From Piromyces finnis (taxonomy: Eukaryota; Neocallimastigomycota; Neocallimastigomycetes; Neocallimastigales; Neocallimastigaceae): a stretch of 64,000 nt of DNA. The stretch is taken from assembly GCA_002104945.1 (NCBI GenBank), contig MCFH01000015.1, positions 847,806 to 911,805 of the forward strand, given 5' to 3'. The notes under the pieces are model-generated. The model had not been told where the DNA came from. It did not search any database and saw only the letters and a program-made list of their open reading frames with translations. Both the position numbers and the translations under genes were made by a program. Below are positions 1 through 11,102 of this stretch, in pieces (the stretch's first letter is position 1; each line of letters starts with the position of its first letter).

Positions 1-271
1 TAAAAATATAAAGTTTATTTAATTATAAAATTATCATTATTTAATAACTCTAGTATTATTAAATAAAAAAAATGTATGTTTTATATTCTAATTTTCAGGG
101 ATTATTAGTAACCCTTTTAAAAATAAGTTTTATTATAAAATCATTTTTGAATTTAATATTTAAAAGTATATATATCTAATTTTTCGCTCTGGATTATTAG
201 GAACATCTTTTAAAATAAAGTAATTCTATCACTATTTATACAAAATTATTATTTTAAAGTATAATTATAAA
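1..271. other. AT-rich flank of element A, no gene
   Basis: No coding potential is visible. The stretch holds two loose copies of a short motif (TCTAATTTT, then GGATTATTAG) near 90-125 and 178-210. A related copy lies near 7600 on the far side of element A, so the element appears to have inserted into a degenerate repeat. Confidence 0.5.
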
Positions 272-276
272 CAAAT

Positions 277-1003
277 TGTAAAAGTTTTATAAATGTAAAA
301 CAGATTATAAAATTTTTTACAATAAAACAACAACACAAAATAAAGAAAAAACAAGAAAATAAATTATATTTAAAAAAATATCTCTTTTATTAATTTTATT
401 TAGTTATTAACTAAATAATAGTCAATAACAATTACATCGTTTTAATCAAGAAATTTTACATGCATTTATATTTTTCGTAAATTATATTTTAATATACTAT
501 TCTATTTAATTATACATATATTCAATATAAAATAAACAAAACTAATTTAATACTAATTTAATTAAATAATAAAATAATAAAACTAAACTAAAACTAATTA
601 AATACACTTTTGATTCAATTTGAGTAAACTGCAAATTGAATACAGTCCATGTATTACCTATATATTAATTAAATATTAATAATACTATTTATTATATATT
701 TATAATTAAAAATGCTAATTTAAAACTACGCTAAAGTTATTAAACTAATTTTAATTAAATAAAAACTTTTTAAGATTTAATTTGAATATTTAAAATATTT
801 AAATTTAATTATCCATTAATTTAAATATTTATCCAAATTTCATTTCTAACTTTGATATTTTAAAATTAATATTTATTTAATTATTCCATAAAATTTATAC
901 AATAAATTTTATAAACAATTTTTTCATTAAAATATCAAAATTATTATTCAATAATTATTAATTAATTATTAAATAATTTAAAGATATACTTTATATCTTT
1001 ACA
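277..1003 (-). repeat. 3' LTR of element A
   Basis: It starts TGTAAAAG and ends CTTTACA on the plus strand, giving inverted TGTAAA/TTTACA termini. The minus-strand sense has TATAAATG about 35 nt before GTAATTGTTAT, the predicted transcript start and self-primer. It is related to the longer solo LTRs at 31678-32467 and 39892-40679. Confidence 0.93.
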
Positions 1004-1034
1004 ATCTCGCCCTTTAAGTCGAGCTCCTGCGAGA

Positions 1035-4000
1035 TTATTTCTTTGAAGGAATATCAATTACAAATGGTTGATATCTATGTTTGATCATACCATTGTTATT
1101 CCTTGTATAGACTTGATCTTGACTTTCTTTTCTAGACTTTTTATTTTTTCTATAAAATTCTTGGATCAATTGTACATCTGTAATTTGATCTTCCGGGATC
1201 CAAGTATTTTCGTCAAGATTTTTCCATGTCATCAAGAAAGATTTCTTTCCATGATAATTTCTTTCTTGAATAATCTTATCAGGAATCCTATCAATAGTAT
1301 CAGTAGTTAACTTAACATTTTTTCTTTTATTCATTACTGATCTATTTACAAATTCATTTTCGTTATAAGGTTCCAATAACGAAACATGAAAAACAGGGTG
1401 GCAACGTAAATTGTTTGGTAGTTTTAATTCAAATGCTAAAGGGCTTACCTTCTTGATTATTTCAAAAGGTCCAAGCATTTGATCAGCAAGTTCTCTTTTG
1501 ATATTTTTATTTGAAGGATTAATACCTTTTAATAACCAAACTTTTTTACCAACTTCGAAATCTGGGGATTCCATTCTCTTTTGATCAGCATACTTTTTGT
1601 AGGTTTCTTTTGCTTGATCAAGATTTACTTTTAAAAATTTAATGTTTTCATTAATATCCAAAATTCTTTGTTCAGCTCTATTTGGTCTATTCGCTGAAGG
1701 GATTTCAGGGTTAAATTTTGGATTGAACCCATAATTAGCGAAAAACGGAGATTGGTTGATTGATTGCTGTAAAGTATTGTTATAAGCAAATTCAGCAAAA
1801 GGTAACAAGTCAACCCAATTATTCTGTTTTTCGTTAATAAAACAACGGAGATATTGTTCCAATATCCCGTTTACCCTCTCCGTTTGACCATCAGTTTCAG
1901 GATGGTTTGCAGTAGAAAAAGCAAGTTTAATATTTAACAAATTACATAAACGATTCCAAAAGTCTGAGGTAAATTGAGTACCTCGATCAGAAATGATGGA
2001 ATCAGGAAAACCATGTAATTTAAAGATATTGTTAACAAAAACATCAGCTGCTATAGAAGCAGTAGGCAAACATCTTAAAGGAATAAAATGAGCCATTTTT
2101 GTTAACCTATCAACTATAACCATAATGGTAGTCATGTCTTTGGATTTAGGAAGCTCGACAATAAAATCCATTGACAATTCCGACCAAGCTCTATTAGGTG
2201 TGGAAAGAGGAGAAAGCAAACCATATGGTTTATGTCTTGGAACTTTAGCTTTACAACAAGTTTCGCAAGACTTTATAAACTTTTTAACATCATAACTAAA
2301 CTTTGGCCACCAAAAATTTCTACTAATTAATTCAATAGTTTTATTAACACCAAAGTGACCAGCAGAAATAGAATCATGATGTAATTCTAAGACCCTAGTT
2401 CTTAGTGAAGAAGGAACATAAATTAAATTATCATAAAGTAAAAATCCTTCTTTATCAATTTTAACTTTATTAATATTCCTAATCGGAGGGGACGAAGAAT
2501 TTTTATCATTAAGAAATACACAAACTTTATTATATAAATCATCATTTTTTAAGGAACATAGAATAGAATTAATTAAAGAATCATCTTTATTAAAAGAATT
2601 AATTACATTACATGAAATAAAATTACAACTAAAATTACTACATTCAATATTTTCATTAATCCTATCATTATTATAAATATTACAGATATGATCACTACGT
2701 CTGGATAACAAATCAGGTTTACCAGACTTTTTTCCAGCTCTATAAATTAACTTAAAATCAAATCTTGATAAAAATTCATACCATCTTATCTGTCGTTGTG
2801 AGAGCATCTCAGGCTTTCTTGGAAAGGTTAAATTCTTATGATCAGTATAAATGATGAACTGATGCTTTGCACCTTCCAGATAATGCCTCCATTCTTCAAG
2901 AGCCACTTTGATAGCGAGCAACTCTTTATCATAAATTTGATAGTTCCTTTGAGACTTGGTTAAGCTAGATGAAATAAAAGCAATAGGGTGCAATTGCCCT
3001 TCAAATTCTTGTGAAAGAATTGCACCGACAGCAAAGTTACTAGCGTCAGTCTCAACAATAAAAGGTTTGTTGCTATCAGGGTTCATTAAGATAGGAGCTG
3101 AAGTAAAAGCCTTTTTAAGTGTAACAAATGCATTTTGACACTCAGAAACCCAATTAAAAGGAACATTTTTCCTAGTAAGTTTGTGTAGAGGACTAGCAAT
3201 TTTCGCAAAGTCTTTAATAAAAATTCTATAATAATTACATAATCCAATAAAGGATTGAACTTCTTTAACGTTTGTAGGAACAGGCCAGTCGAGGATAGCT
3301 TTAACTTTATCTCTATCCATTTTCAGACCATCTTTGGATAATACATAACCAAGGAAAGTGGTTTCTGAAACATCAAACTCACACTTCTCTAACTTAACAT
3401 ATAAATTATTTTCTAATAATTTTTTCAATACTTTTTTAACATGTTCATGATGTTCTTCTAGGCTATTTGAATATATTAGAATATCATCAATATATGATAT
3501 AGCAAAATCATCTAAATAATCACTAAGGACATCATTTATGAAATGTTGAAACGTAGCTGGTGCATTCTTTAAACCAAAAGGCATGACAAGATATTCAAAA
3601 TGCCCATATCTTGTTCTAAAGGCAGTTTTGTATTCATCACCCTCTTTGATTCTAACTAAATTATAAGCAGACTTTAAGTCCAACTTAGTAAAGTATTTTG
3701 CACCTTTCACTCTATCCAATAAGTCACCAATTAACGGAAGAGGATATGAATTTCTAATTGTCATGTCATTAAGTTTCCTATAATCAACGCAAAGTCTTAA
3801 TGACCCATCTTTCTTTTTGACAAATAAAACTGGTGCTCCGGCAGGAGATGAAGATTTCCTAATGAAACCTTTTTCTAAATTTTCATTGATATAATTTTTT
3901 AATTCATCTCTCTCTGCCTCAGTTAAAGGATAAAGAGGACCATAAAACAAGTTAGCATTATCCTTTAATCGGATTTCACAATCGTATTCACGATGTGGAG

Positions 4001-5894
4001 GTAAAATATTACAATTCTTTTCATTAAAAACCTCTTTAAATAATAAATATTGTTTTGGAATTTCAATAGATTTTTTATCTTTATTCAAATTATCACTTTC
4101 ACTTTTACATTTATTAATAATATTACAAAATAAATCATAACAGTTACTAACTGAATTTAATACACGAGAATTATTATTATTACACACGTTTTTTGAAAAT
4201 GAGTACTGTTTTGGTCCAGTGACCGAATTATTATCTTTATTTAAATTTTCATCAATACAATTAATGCTATTACATATACATTTAAAATTACAATTATTAT
4301 CATTATTTAAACTATTACTAAATTTAATTTTATTAAAACTATCTAGGTTACTAATGGTTTTGACGGAGGTTCTACGGCCTCTAATACTTAATGTTTCTTC
4401 ATCATCACTGGAGTCGCTATAAGAGTATTCATAATGATTGTATGAACCAAGTTCACTATAAGAGGATTGATCATCTTCATCATCTTGAATAACTTCTTTT
4501 CCTTTTCTTGATGATATTTTTTCTTTCTTGGTTTCCTTTGTGCTACTCTTGTTCTTTCTTCTTCCCACATTACAATGTCTGGCACAGTATGTAGAGTTAA
4601 ATGCAATTTTGGAAGAATCGTGGTAGTAAACAGGGCAATGTTTATCAATCCAAGGTACACCAAGAATTATATCAACTTCAGGAATTCTAAGTGCATATAA
4701 TTGAATGACTTCGTAATGATTTCTCAAACGAAGGATGCACTTTTCGGATTCCTTTTTCACGGTAGATGTACCTTGCCCTAAACCAGAAACCTTGAAAGAT
4801 TCAGCAATATTTGAAAGTTTAATATTATTGATTCGGGCGAACTCGGGGTGGATGAAATTAAGATCGGAACCAGAATCAATAAGTACCTTAGCTTTGACTT
4901 CATCAATATCATTGGTTTTGATATAAAAATCAATAATATTTTTCTTTTCACCTTTATGAATTTCGAATATGTTTGAAGTTCCCTTGGAATTAAGATTATC
5001 CTTTTTAATTTTCTTGATTGAAGGGCTAGCTTCGTCTTCTGAATAGCATCTCTTGATAATTTTTACATTTTTTGGTTTCTTTTTGTTTGGACAATTGAAT
5101 TGAAAGTGTCCAGACTTTCCACAAGTAAAGCAAACTCCATTCTTCTTAGCCTCAGTGCGATTTATTTTATTTTCGTCATAATTACTTCTATGAGGAGGGA
5201 AGTAATTAACCTTTCTTTGACCTAAACTGATCCTATATAAATCCACATCCATAGGATCATTTTGGTTATAATTTCTTCGGTCTTGATGCGTCATGTAATA
5301 TTCACTGATATCATTTCTCTTAGTAAGATTTTCAATACTAAGGACATCAGAATAAAGACGCTCTAATTGAGAGGGATTTGGATTCACTACAGCTAAATGT
5401 TCACGCATTTTCGGATGTAATCCCTTTGTGAACATGTATATTTTAGCTGCTTCATTAAAATTCGAATTTTGGCTAACGCGTTGGAATTCGTTAATGTATT
5501 CGAACACCTTGCCAAATTTTCTTTGTTTAATGTTGCAAAGTCTTCCATTTGCAACAATCGTATCATTATTCGGATCCCCGAAATTGGTACGAAGAGCAGC
5601 AATAAACCGATCATAGTTTCTTAGAACGGCGTCGTTATTTTGTCTTAAACGAGCGGCCCATTCTAAAGGTCTATTGACAAAGTAAGATATTAAGAATCGA
5701 ACTCTTGCCTCATCATTAACAAATCTATCAGGGTTGGCTTCAATGGCTAGTTCAACCCTGGTCAAGAACCCATCTAGTTCTTGTCTTCTTCCTGAAAAGG
5801 TTGGAGGATCATTAACTATCCTCAAAGACGCCCCTTGACGGTCCATATTTTCGTTTAAGTGGAGGTTAGATAAGAGTTGGTTGATTTCCTCCAA
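1035..5894 (-). CDS. Gag-Pol polyprotein of element A (Ty3/gypsy, chromovirus-like)
   Basis: This single 1619-codon frame encodes the whole replication machinery. Domains in order, with approximate residues: gag capsid 25-230; one CCHC zinc knuckle (CFTCGKSGHFQFNC) near 253-267; aspartic protease with LIDSGS near 337; RT with YIDD near 801; RNase H with ETDAS near 951; integrase HHCC zinc finger from about 1173, then D, D and E in SMDF, SDRG and GQTER near 1243, 1301 and 1338; a GPF module; and a chromodomain-like tail. No frameshift separates gag from pol. The extent given begins at a TTG; the first ATG is codon 17 (5844-5846). Homology to the E protein nevertheless extends upstream of that ATG, so the true start is unsettled. 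All catalytic residues I checked are present. Confidence 0.93.
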   Translation of the reverse strand: MEEINQLLSNLHLNENMDRQGASLRIVNDPPTFSGRRQELDGFLTRVELAIEANPDRFVNDEARVRFLISYFVNRPLEWAARLRQNNDAVLRNYDRFIAALRTNFGDPNNDTIVANGRLCNIKQRKFGKVFEYINEFQRVSQNSNFNEAAKIYMFTKGLHPKMREHLAVVNPNPSQLERLYSDVLSIENLTKRNDISEYYMTHQDRRNYNQNDPMDVDLYRISLGQRKVNYFPPHRSNYDENKINRTEAKKNGVCFTCGKSGHFQFNCPNKKKPKNVKIIKRCYSEDEASPSIKKIKKDNLNSKGTSNIFEIHKGEKKNIIDFYIKTNDIDEVKAKVLIDSGSDLNFIHPEFARINNIKLSNIAESFKVSGLGQGTSTVKKESEKCILRLRNHYEVIQLYALRIPEVDIILGVPWIDKHCPVYYHDSSKIAFNSTYCARHCNVGRRKNKSSTKETKKEKISSRKGKEVIQDDEDDQSSYSELGSYNHYEYSYSDSSDDEETLSIRGRRTSVKTISNLDSFNKIKFSNSLNNDNNCNFKCICNSINCIDENLNKDNNSVTGPKQYSFSKNVCNNNNSRVLNSVSNCYDLFCNIINKCKSESDNLNKDKKSIEIPKQYLLFKEVFNEKNCNILPPHREYDCEIRLKDNANLFYGPLYPLTEAERDELKNYINENLEKGFIRKSSSPAGAPVLFVKKKDGSLRLCVDYRKLNDMTIRNSYPLPLIGDLLDRVKGAKYFTKLDLKSAYNLVRIKEGDEYKTAFRTRYGHFEYLVMPFGLKNAPATFQHFINDVLSDYLDDFAISYIDDILIYSNSLEEHHEHVKKVLKKLLENNLYVKLEKCEFDVSETTFLGYVLSKDGLKMDRDKVKAILDWPVPTNVKEVQSFIGLCNYYRIFIKDFAKIASPLHKLTRKNVPFNWVSECQNAFVTLKKAFTSAPILMNPDSNKPFIVETDASNFAVGAILSQEFEGQLHPIAFISSSLTKSQRNYQIYDKELLAIKVALEEWRHYLEGAKHQFIIYTDHKNLTFPRKPEMLSQRQIRWYEFLSRFDFKLIYRAGKKSGKPDLLSRRSDHICNIYNNDRINENIECSNFSCNFISCNVINSFNKDDSLINSILCSLKNDDLYNKVCVFLNDKNSSSPPIRNINKVKIDKEGFLLYDNLIYVPSSLRTRVLELHHDSISAGHFGVNKTIELISRNFWWPKFSYDVKKFIKSCETCCKAKVPRHKPYGLLSPLSTPNRAWSELSMDFIVELPKSKDMTTIMVIVDRLTKMAHFIPLRCLPTASIAADVFVNNIFKLHGFPDSIISDRGTQFTSDFWNRLCNLLNIKLAFSTANHPETDGQTERVNGILEQYLRCFINEKQNNWVDLLPFAEFAYNNTLQQSINQSPFFANYGFNPKFNPEIPSANRPNRAEQRILDINENIKFLKVNLDQAKETYKKYADQKRMESPDFEVGKKVWLLKGINPSNKNIKRELADQMLGPFEIIKKVSPLAFELKLPNNLRCHPVFHVSLLEPYNENEFVNRSVMNKRKNVKLTTDTIDRIPDKIIQERNYHGKKSFLMTWKNLDENTWIPEDQITDVQLIQEFYRKNKKSRKESQDQVYTRNNNGMIKHRYQPFVIDIPSKK

Positions 5895-6064
5895 TATGCT
5901 TAATATTTTACTTATTTAATTTTTTACAATATTTTAATTAAGATGTCGTCGTAACTCTATCCTATCAAACGGTGTTAGACGAGCTCTTAAAAATATAGTA
6001 ACAAAATTAAATACAGTAACCAAATAGTGTTGGAAGCTTGAATGATACTAAAATAATAATCTAA

Positions 6065-6345
6065 ACGCGGTAGATATTTCCTAAGACACGGTAGATCGCC
6101 TTTAAAACACAGTAGATATTCCTTTAGACGCGGTAGATATTTCCTAAGACACGGTAGATCGCCTTTAAAACACAGTAGATATTCCTTTAGACGCGGTAGA
6201 TATTTCCTAAGACACGGTAGATCGCCTTTAAAACACAGTAGATATTCTTTTAGACGAGGTAGATATTTCCTAAGACACGGTAGATCGCCTTTAAAACACA
6301 GTAGATATTCTTTTAGACGAGGTAGATATTTCCTAAGACACGGTA
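6065..6345 (-). repeat. 63-bp tandem repeat (3 x 21 bp) in the leader of element A
   Basis: About 4.5 copies of a 63-bp unit lie between gag and the primer site. Each unit consists of three related 21-bp subunits sharing the core GGTAGAT or AGTAGAT. The region is transcribed but untranslated. Its position suggests a packaging, dimerisation or translation-control element, but no function is shown. Confidence 0.85.
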
Positions 6346-6419
6346 AGTAAGAAAAAAAATATTAAATATGTTTTATTAAAAAAAAAAAAATTTTATAACG
6401 TGTTTTATAAAAAAAAAAG

Positions 6420-6430
6420 GTAATTGTTAT
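6420..6430 (-). promoter_or_regulatory. Self-priming primer-binding site of element A
   Basis: Immediately inside the 5' LTR the minus strand reads ATAACAATTAC. Its exact complement GTAATTGTTAT occurs inside the same LTR (plus coordinates 6579-6589), about 35 nt downstream of a TATA box. There is no TGG start as expected for a tRNA primer. The arrangement fits self-priming as established for Tf1 of fission yeast. Confidence 0.82.
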
Positions 6431-7157
6431 TGTAAAAGTTTTATAAATGTAAAACAGATTATAAAATTTTTTACAATAAAACAACAACACAAAATAAAGA
6501 AAAAACAAGAAAATAAATTATATTTAAAAAAATATCTCTTTTATTAATTTTATTTAGTTATTAACTAAATAATAGTCAATAACAATTACATCGTTTTAAT
6601 CAAGAAATTTTACATGCATTTATATTTTTCGTAAATTATATTTTAATATACTATTCTATTTAATTATACATATATTCAATATAAAATAAACAAAACTAAT
6701 TTAATACTAATTTAATTAAATAATAAAATAATAAAACTAAACTAAAACTAATTAAATACACTTTTGATTCAATTTGAGTAAACTGCAAATTGAATACAGT
6801 CCATGTATTACCTATATATTAATTAAATATTAATAATACTATTTATTATATATTTATAATTAAAAATGCTAATTTAAAACTACGCTAAAGTTATTAAACT
6901 AATTTTAATTAAATAAAAACTTTTTAAGATTTAATTTGAATATTTAAAATATTTAAATTTAATTATCCATTAATTTAAATATTTATCCAAATTTCATTTC
7001 TAACTTTGATATTTTAAAATTAATATTTATTTAATTATTCCATAAAATTTATACAATAAATTTTATAAACAATTTTTTCATTAAAATATCAAAATTATTA
7101 TTCAATAATTATTAATTAATTATTAAATAATTTAAAGATATACTTTATATCTTTACA
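6431..7157 (-). repeat. 5' LTR of element A
   Basis: This is the same length as the 3' copy with no difference noticed by eye. On the minus strand it provides the predicted promoter (TATAAATG) and the transcript start used as self-primer. Confidence 0.93.
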
Positions 7158-7162
7158 CAAAT

Positions 7163-7284
7163 ATAAACTATTTAATTTAAAAATAAGTAAACAATTAAAT
7201 AAACAAAAAGTTTACATTTATAATTTTTAATTTAATAATTTTATACAAGTTAATTATTTTAATTTTTAACTATCTGTGTTTTAA

Positions 7285-7324
<40 letters not shown>

Positions 7325-8336
7325 TCATAATTTATAAATTTAATTATTTATCAACAAACTGACACACGTTCAAGTATACCTTAATTCTAAATAAGCTTAG
7401 AAAGTGGTATATTTGGTATGTATTTGAATGACTTATTTTTACTTGCTCATTCTACAAGTTTATATAATTATTAAATATAATTTAAAGTTTTAAAAACACA
7501 TCTTGTTTTATAATATTAATTTATTTATTTAAAATAAATGTATAATACATCTCGCTATGTATTATAAAAAAAATATATTAATTTATTATAATTTTAAAAT
7601 ATTCTAATTTTCTTGGCTAATTAGTAACAATCTTTAAAAATAATATTTTCTATTTCTATTTATAATAAATAATTACATTTAAGTTTGTTTATAAACAAAA
7701 GTTGTTTATATTTTACATTTTTAAAATTTAATTAAACATTTATATTTTATATTATTTTGATTATTTACTATTATTTTAATTTATATTAAGTTTATATAAT
7801 TTTAAAATCAGCTATTCTATTAATTCATTATTTATAAATTTCATTCTTTATCAAAACTAATGTAAAAGGTTTTTTATATTATTAGTTAATAAGTTATAAA
7901 TTAGTTAATTAAGTTAGTTATTACCTCTCTATACGAGTTAATAACTAAATAAAGTTTTATAAAAAATAATAAAAGAAAGAAAATAAATATTATAACACTA
8001 AAATAAATATAAACACTGATATAAATATTTTATGAAATAATTCTTACTTAAATAATTATTTTTAATTATATCTTTTATTTATTTATTATAATTATCATAC
8101 ATTAATTATTATTATAGTTATTAATTTACTTTAATACTAACGCTAAAGTATTTAACGTTAGTTTAAACTATACTATTTAACTATATTAGTTTATTTTTTT
8201 TACCACTTGATTGGGTAAAGCAAATAAACTTCCTATTTAATTAATAACCATTAATATATGGTTATGCACATATCTGGCCAATAAATGGTGACCAGAATAT
8301 ATGGTTTCAATTGAAATATTTGTGGGCAAACTTATG
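7163..8336. other. AT-rich non-coding DNA with an ATT microsatellite
   Basis: No ORF or recognised repeat boundary is visible. An (ATT)n run occupies about 7283-7321. The rest is A/T-rich with short degenerate repeats. Confidence 0.55.
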
Positions 8337-8341
8337 GCCAC

Positions 8342-9151
8342 TGTAAAATAAACTATACTACAGTTCAGGTTTGTATACACTAAATTAAACTAACACAAAC
8401 TATGTTTTATTTTTAATAATACTTTTATTTATTTTAAACTATATTAACAACCGTTGATTACTTTACCGTGAAGGTTATTTTACCAGAGCCCTTACTAGGT
8501 AATCAATTTATTTTTATTTAAAACTAAAATTATTAATCTAAACTATAAACTAATGTTAATTTATACTAAATTAACCTATACGATTTTCCAACTATCGTTT
8601 CAATAGTTGAAAATTTTTCTTTATTTATACTTTTTAAATAAATTGAATAAATTCTAATATACATGTTTTAATATTATAATTTTACATTGTTTACATTTAT
8701 ACATTTATTAAAAGAAATTATTTGTATTAAACTATTTAAATTCAATTTATTTACTAAAGAATTTTCTAAACTTAAAATAAAGTTTTGATTTATTTACTAT
8801 ATGGTTGATTATATTTCAAACATATATTCAATTTATTTATTTCTAATTTTGAGGCTTAGTTTATAAAAAAATTTTTTTATTATCTAAAATATTTATTGGT
8901 TAAAAATTATTTAATTTAAAATTTTATTTTATCATCAAAAACTTTATCTTATCATAAAATTAAATTTTACATAAATTTATGTTAATGTATTGTGATATAA
9001 ATTTTTGTAATTAAAGAATAAAATTTACATAAATTTATGTTAACGTATTGTGATATAAATTTTGTAAAAATTTACGGTACATTAATTTAATACATTATAC
9101 ATTATTTTAAATATGTATTAATACATTGTTCTATTAATACAATATTTTACA
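8342..9151 (-). repeat. Solo LTR, family B
   Basis: An 810-bp LTR starts TGTAAAATA and ends AATATTTTACA. It is flanked by the perfect TSD GCCAC (8337-8341 and 9152-9156). It matches the LTRs of element B at 36262 and 42854. On the minus strand it keeps TATAAATA about 38 nt before TTGGAAAAT, the predicted self-primer. Confidence 0.92.
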
Positions 9152-9200
9152 GCCACAAATATTTCTTACATGGTACAACCTGTTTGTTTTGTTTGTACCT

Positions 9201-9478
9201 TTATATGGATCAATACAACTAGAATGAATAAAACAATTATTATATTATAATGAAATAACACAACAATAAAAATGATTTTTATATTTTATGTATTATTGTA
9301 TATATTCTTTTTATTTATCTTTGATCAATAATGTACTATTTATATGGATCAATACAACTAGAATGAATAAAACAATTATTATATTATAATGAAATAACAC
9401 AACAATAAAAATGATTTTTATATTTTATGTATTATTGTATATATTCTTTTTATTTATCTTTGATCAATAATGTACTAT
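9201..9478. repeat. Two tandem 139-bp direct repeats
   Basis: A 139-bp block starting TATATGGATC at 9202 is repeated immediately at 9341 with no visible difference. It is non-coding and probably a recent tandem duplication. Confidence 0.9.
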
Positions 9479-9915
9479 TAATGATTTAAACTCTTATAAT
9501 AGAAATAAATAAGTATAATTCACTAGATTATAATCTGAATATCACTATTAATTCCTACTTAAATCTAATAATAATATTATTTATCTATCTAGTATTATCA
9601 CTTATGCCTATTTTCTTATTATTATTTCTTATTATCTTTTATATCGTTTCTTCTCTTTTAATATTTATTAATTCTCTTTTATTAAATACTCTTTGTTGTA
9701 ATTAAGGTTTTTAGTCTTTTTTAATTAATTTTATTTATAATTTTTATTTTAGTTATTGCTATAAGTGTTATTAATTAAATCAATAATTGTTAGCTTATAA
9801 ATTTATATATTAAATTTTTATTAAACCTAAAATACTTAAAGTAGAATTATTATTAGTAAAATTAAAGGTTAAATAGGAATTCCTATGCTCTTACATTTTT
9901 CTGAATCAGTCGTAC
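9479..9915. other. AT-rich spacer, no gene
   Basis: I see no ORF, LTR boundary or strong secondary structure here. Confidence 0.5.
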
Positions 9916-9920
9916 CATAC

Positions 9921-10418
9921 TGTAAGAAACATAGATAAATTCTATATAATTTACCTATTTTCTTATTAATTAATATTTATTATAATGTTTATTATTATTT
10001 ATTGTTTAATACATTAATTTAACACATTATTTAATACACTATTTAATACATAATTTGATACATTAATTAAATACATTAATTAAATACATTGTTTTATTAC
10101 ATTAATTTAGTTGTATCATTTTAACCAATCCATGTATAATGTATTAAATTACTATAAAAGAATAATCTTGATTCTCTTGAGAAATCAAGAGTTATTATTA
10201 TATAAATTTATTAATAAATAAAGTATTAATTATTTTTAAAAAATAATGTTTATTTAACGTGTGTTTTTAAGTGTTAATATTTAATATTTTGTTTATTAGT
10301 ATTTTTATATAAAACTCGACATTAATGTTTTTATTTTCTTTCTCAAATTAGTAATATTTAATTATTATTAATTTGTAGAAGAAGTTATTTATAATTTATT
10401 TATAAGTAACTTCTTACA
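9921..10418 (+). repeat. Solo LTR R1 (family R)
   Basis: A 498-bp element starts TGTAAGAA and ends TTCTTACA, a perfect 8-bp inverted terminus. The TSD is CATAC (9916-9920 and 10419-10423). TATAAAAG at 10153 precedes a hairpin with stem CTCTTGA/TCAAGAG at 10174-10191. Homologues are R2 (28807-29574) and R3 (34824-35648). Confidence 0.85.
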
Positions 10419-10428
10419 CATACAACTA

Positions 10429-11021
10429 TGTCACAATAACATATATAAAAATTTAAAAAATTTGGACACATGAAAAAAATTAAAAATTTTTTTAAAATTT
10501 GAAAATTTGAAAATTTGAAAAAATTTCAAATTATAAAATTTCTAATATTCGAAATTATTAAATTTTTTTTAATAATTATTAAAATTTTATTATAAAAAAT
10601 TTTTATTTTTAAATTTATTAACTATTTACAATAATTATTAATTATTAATTTATAAAAATTAAATATTTTATAATTAGATAATAATTAATTAAAATTAAAA
10701 AATGTAATAATTAAAATTGTTCATGTATAAAAAGAACAAAAATTGACAAAAATTACGAAGTTTTAGCATTAGTAATTTTTAACTTAAAGTTAATAAAATT
10801 TATAAACTCCTATAAAACCTAAAACTTTAAAAATTTTAATATTTTTAATAACTTAATATATGCTGATATTAAGTTATTGCTAAAATAAAAATATTATTTA
10901 ATTTTCTTTATATAAATATTATTAGCTTTACGCCTTCAATAGGAAAGCGTATTATATTTGTTAATTAATATAACTAGTGTGCTTACCACACTTTTCTTTA
11001 ATAAAAAATCGCTTTTTGACA
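10429..11021 (+). repeat. 5' LTR of element F
   Basis: This 593-bp LTR has inverted termini TGTCA/TGACA. It contains TATAAAAAG near 10727 and, about 40 nt downstream, GCATTAGTAA (10766-10775). That site is the complement of the primer site with one mismatch. A 28-bp AT segment found in the 3' copy is absent here. Confidence 0.92.
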
Positions 11022-11031
11022 TTACTAACGC
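11022..11031 (+). promoter_or_regulatory. Self-priming primer-binding site of element F
   Basis: TTACTAACGC directly follows the LTR. Its perfect complement GCGTTAGTAA is in the 3' LTR at 28549-28558; the 5' LTR copy has one substitution. No tRNA-like TGG is present. Confidence 0.78.
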
Positions 11032-11102
11032 TTATTATAAAAGTGCGCTAAGCACCAATTAGTTAGTAATTATTAATAACTAAATATAATAATTAAAGTT
11101 TA

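Larger units (their letters stand above)
277..7157 (-). mobile_element. Complete Ty3/gypsy LTR retrotransposon (element A)
   Basis: The ends are two 727-bp LTRs at 277-1003 and 6431-7157 that look identical by eye. The 5-bp target duplication CAAAT lies outside them at 272-276 and 7158-7162. Reading on the minus strand, the order is 5' LTR, self-priming site, leader with tandem repeats, one gag-pol ORF, a polypurine tract (complement of about 1004-1020) and 3' LTR. Identical LTRs, a perfect TSD and an open reading frame point to a recent insertion that may still be competent. Confidence 0.95.

Noticed and set aside
6065-6345. Regular repeats that could suggest a CRISPR array
   Set aside because: The units are contiguous with no unique spacers, and they lie in a retrotransposon leader of a eukaryote.
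9921-10428. R1 plus the F LTR as one long LTR
   Set aside because: R1 has its own TGTAAGAA/TTCTTACA ends and TSD CATAC, and R lies on different sides of the F LTR in different places.
11022-11031. tRNA primer-binding sites
   Set aside because: None of the five primer sites begins with TGG or resembles a tRNA 3' end, whereas each matches its own LTR.
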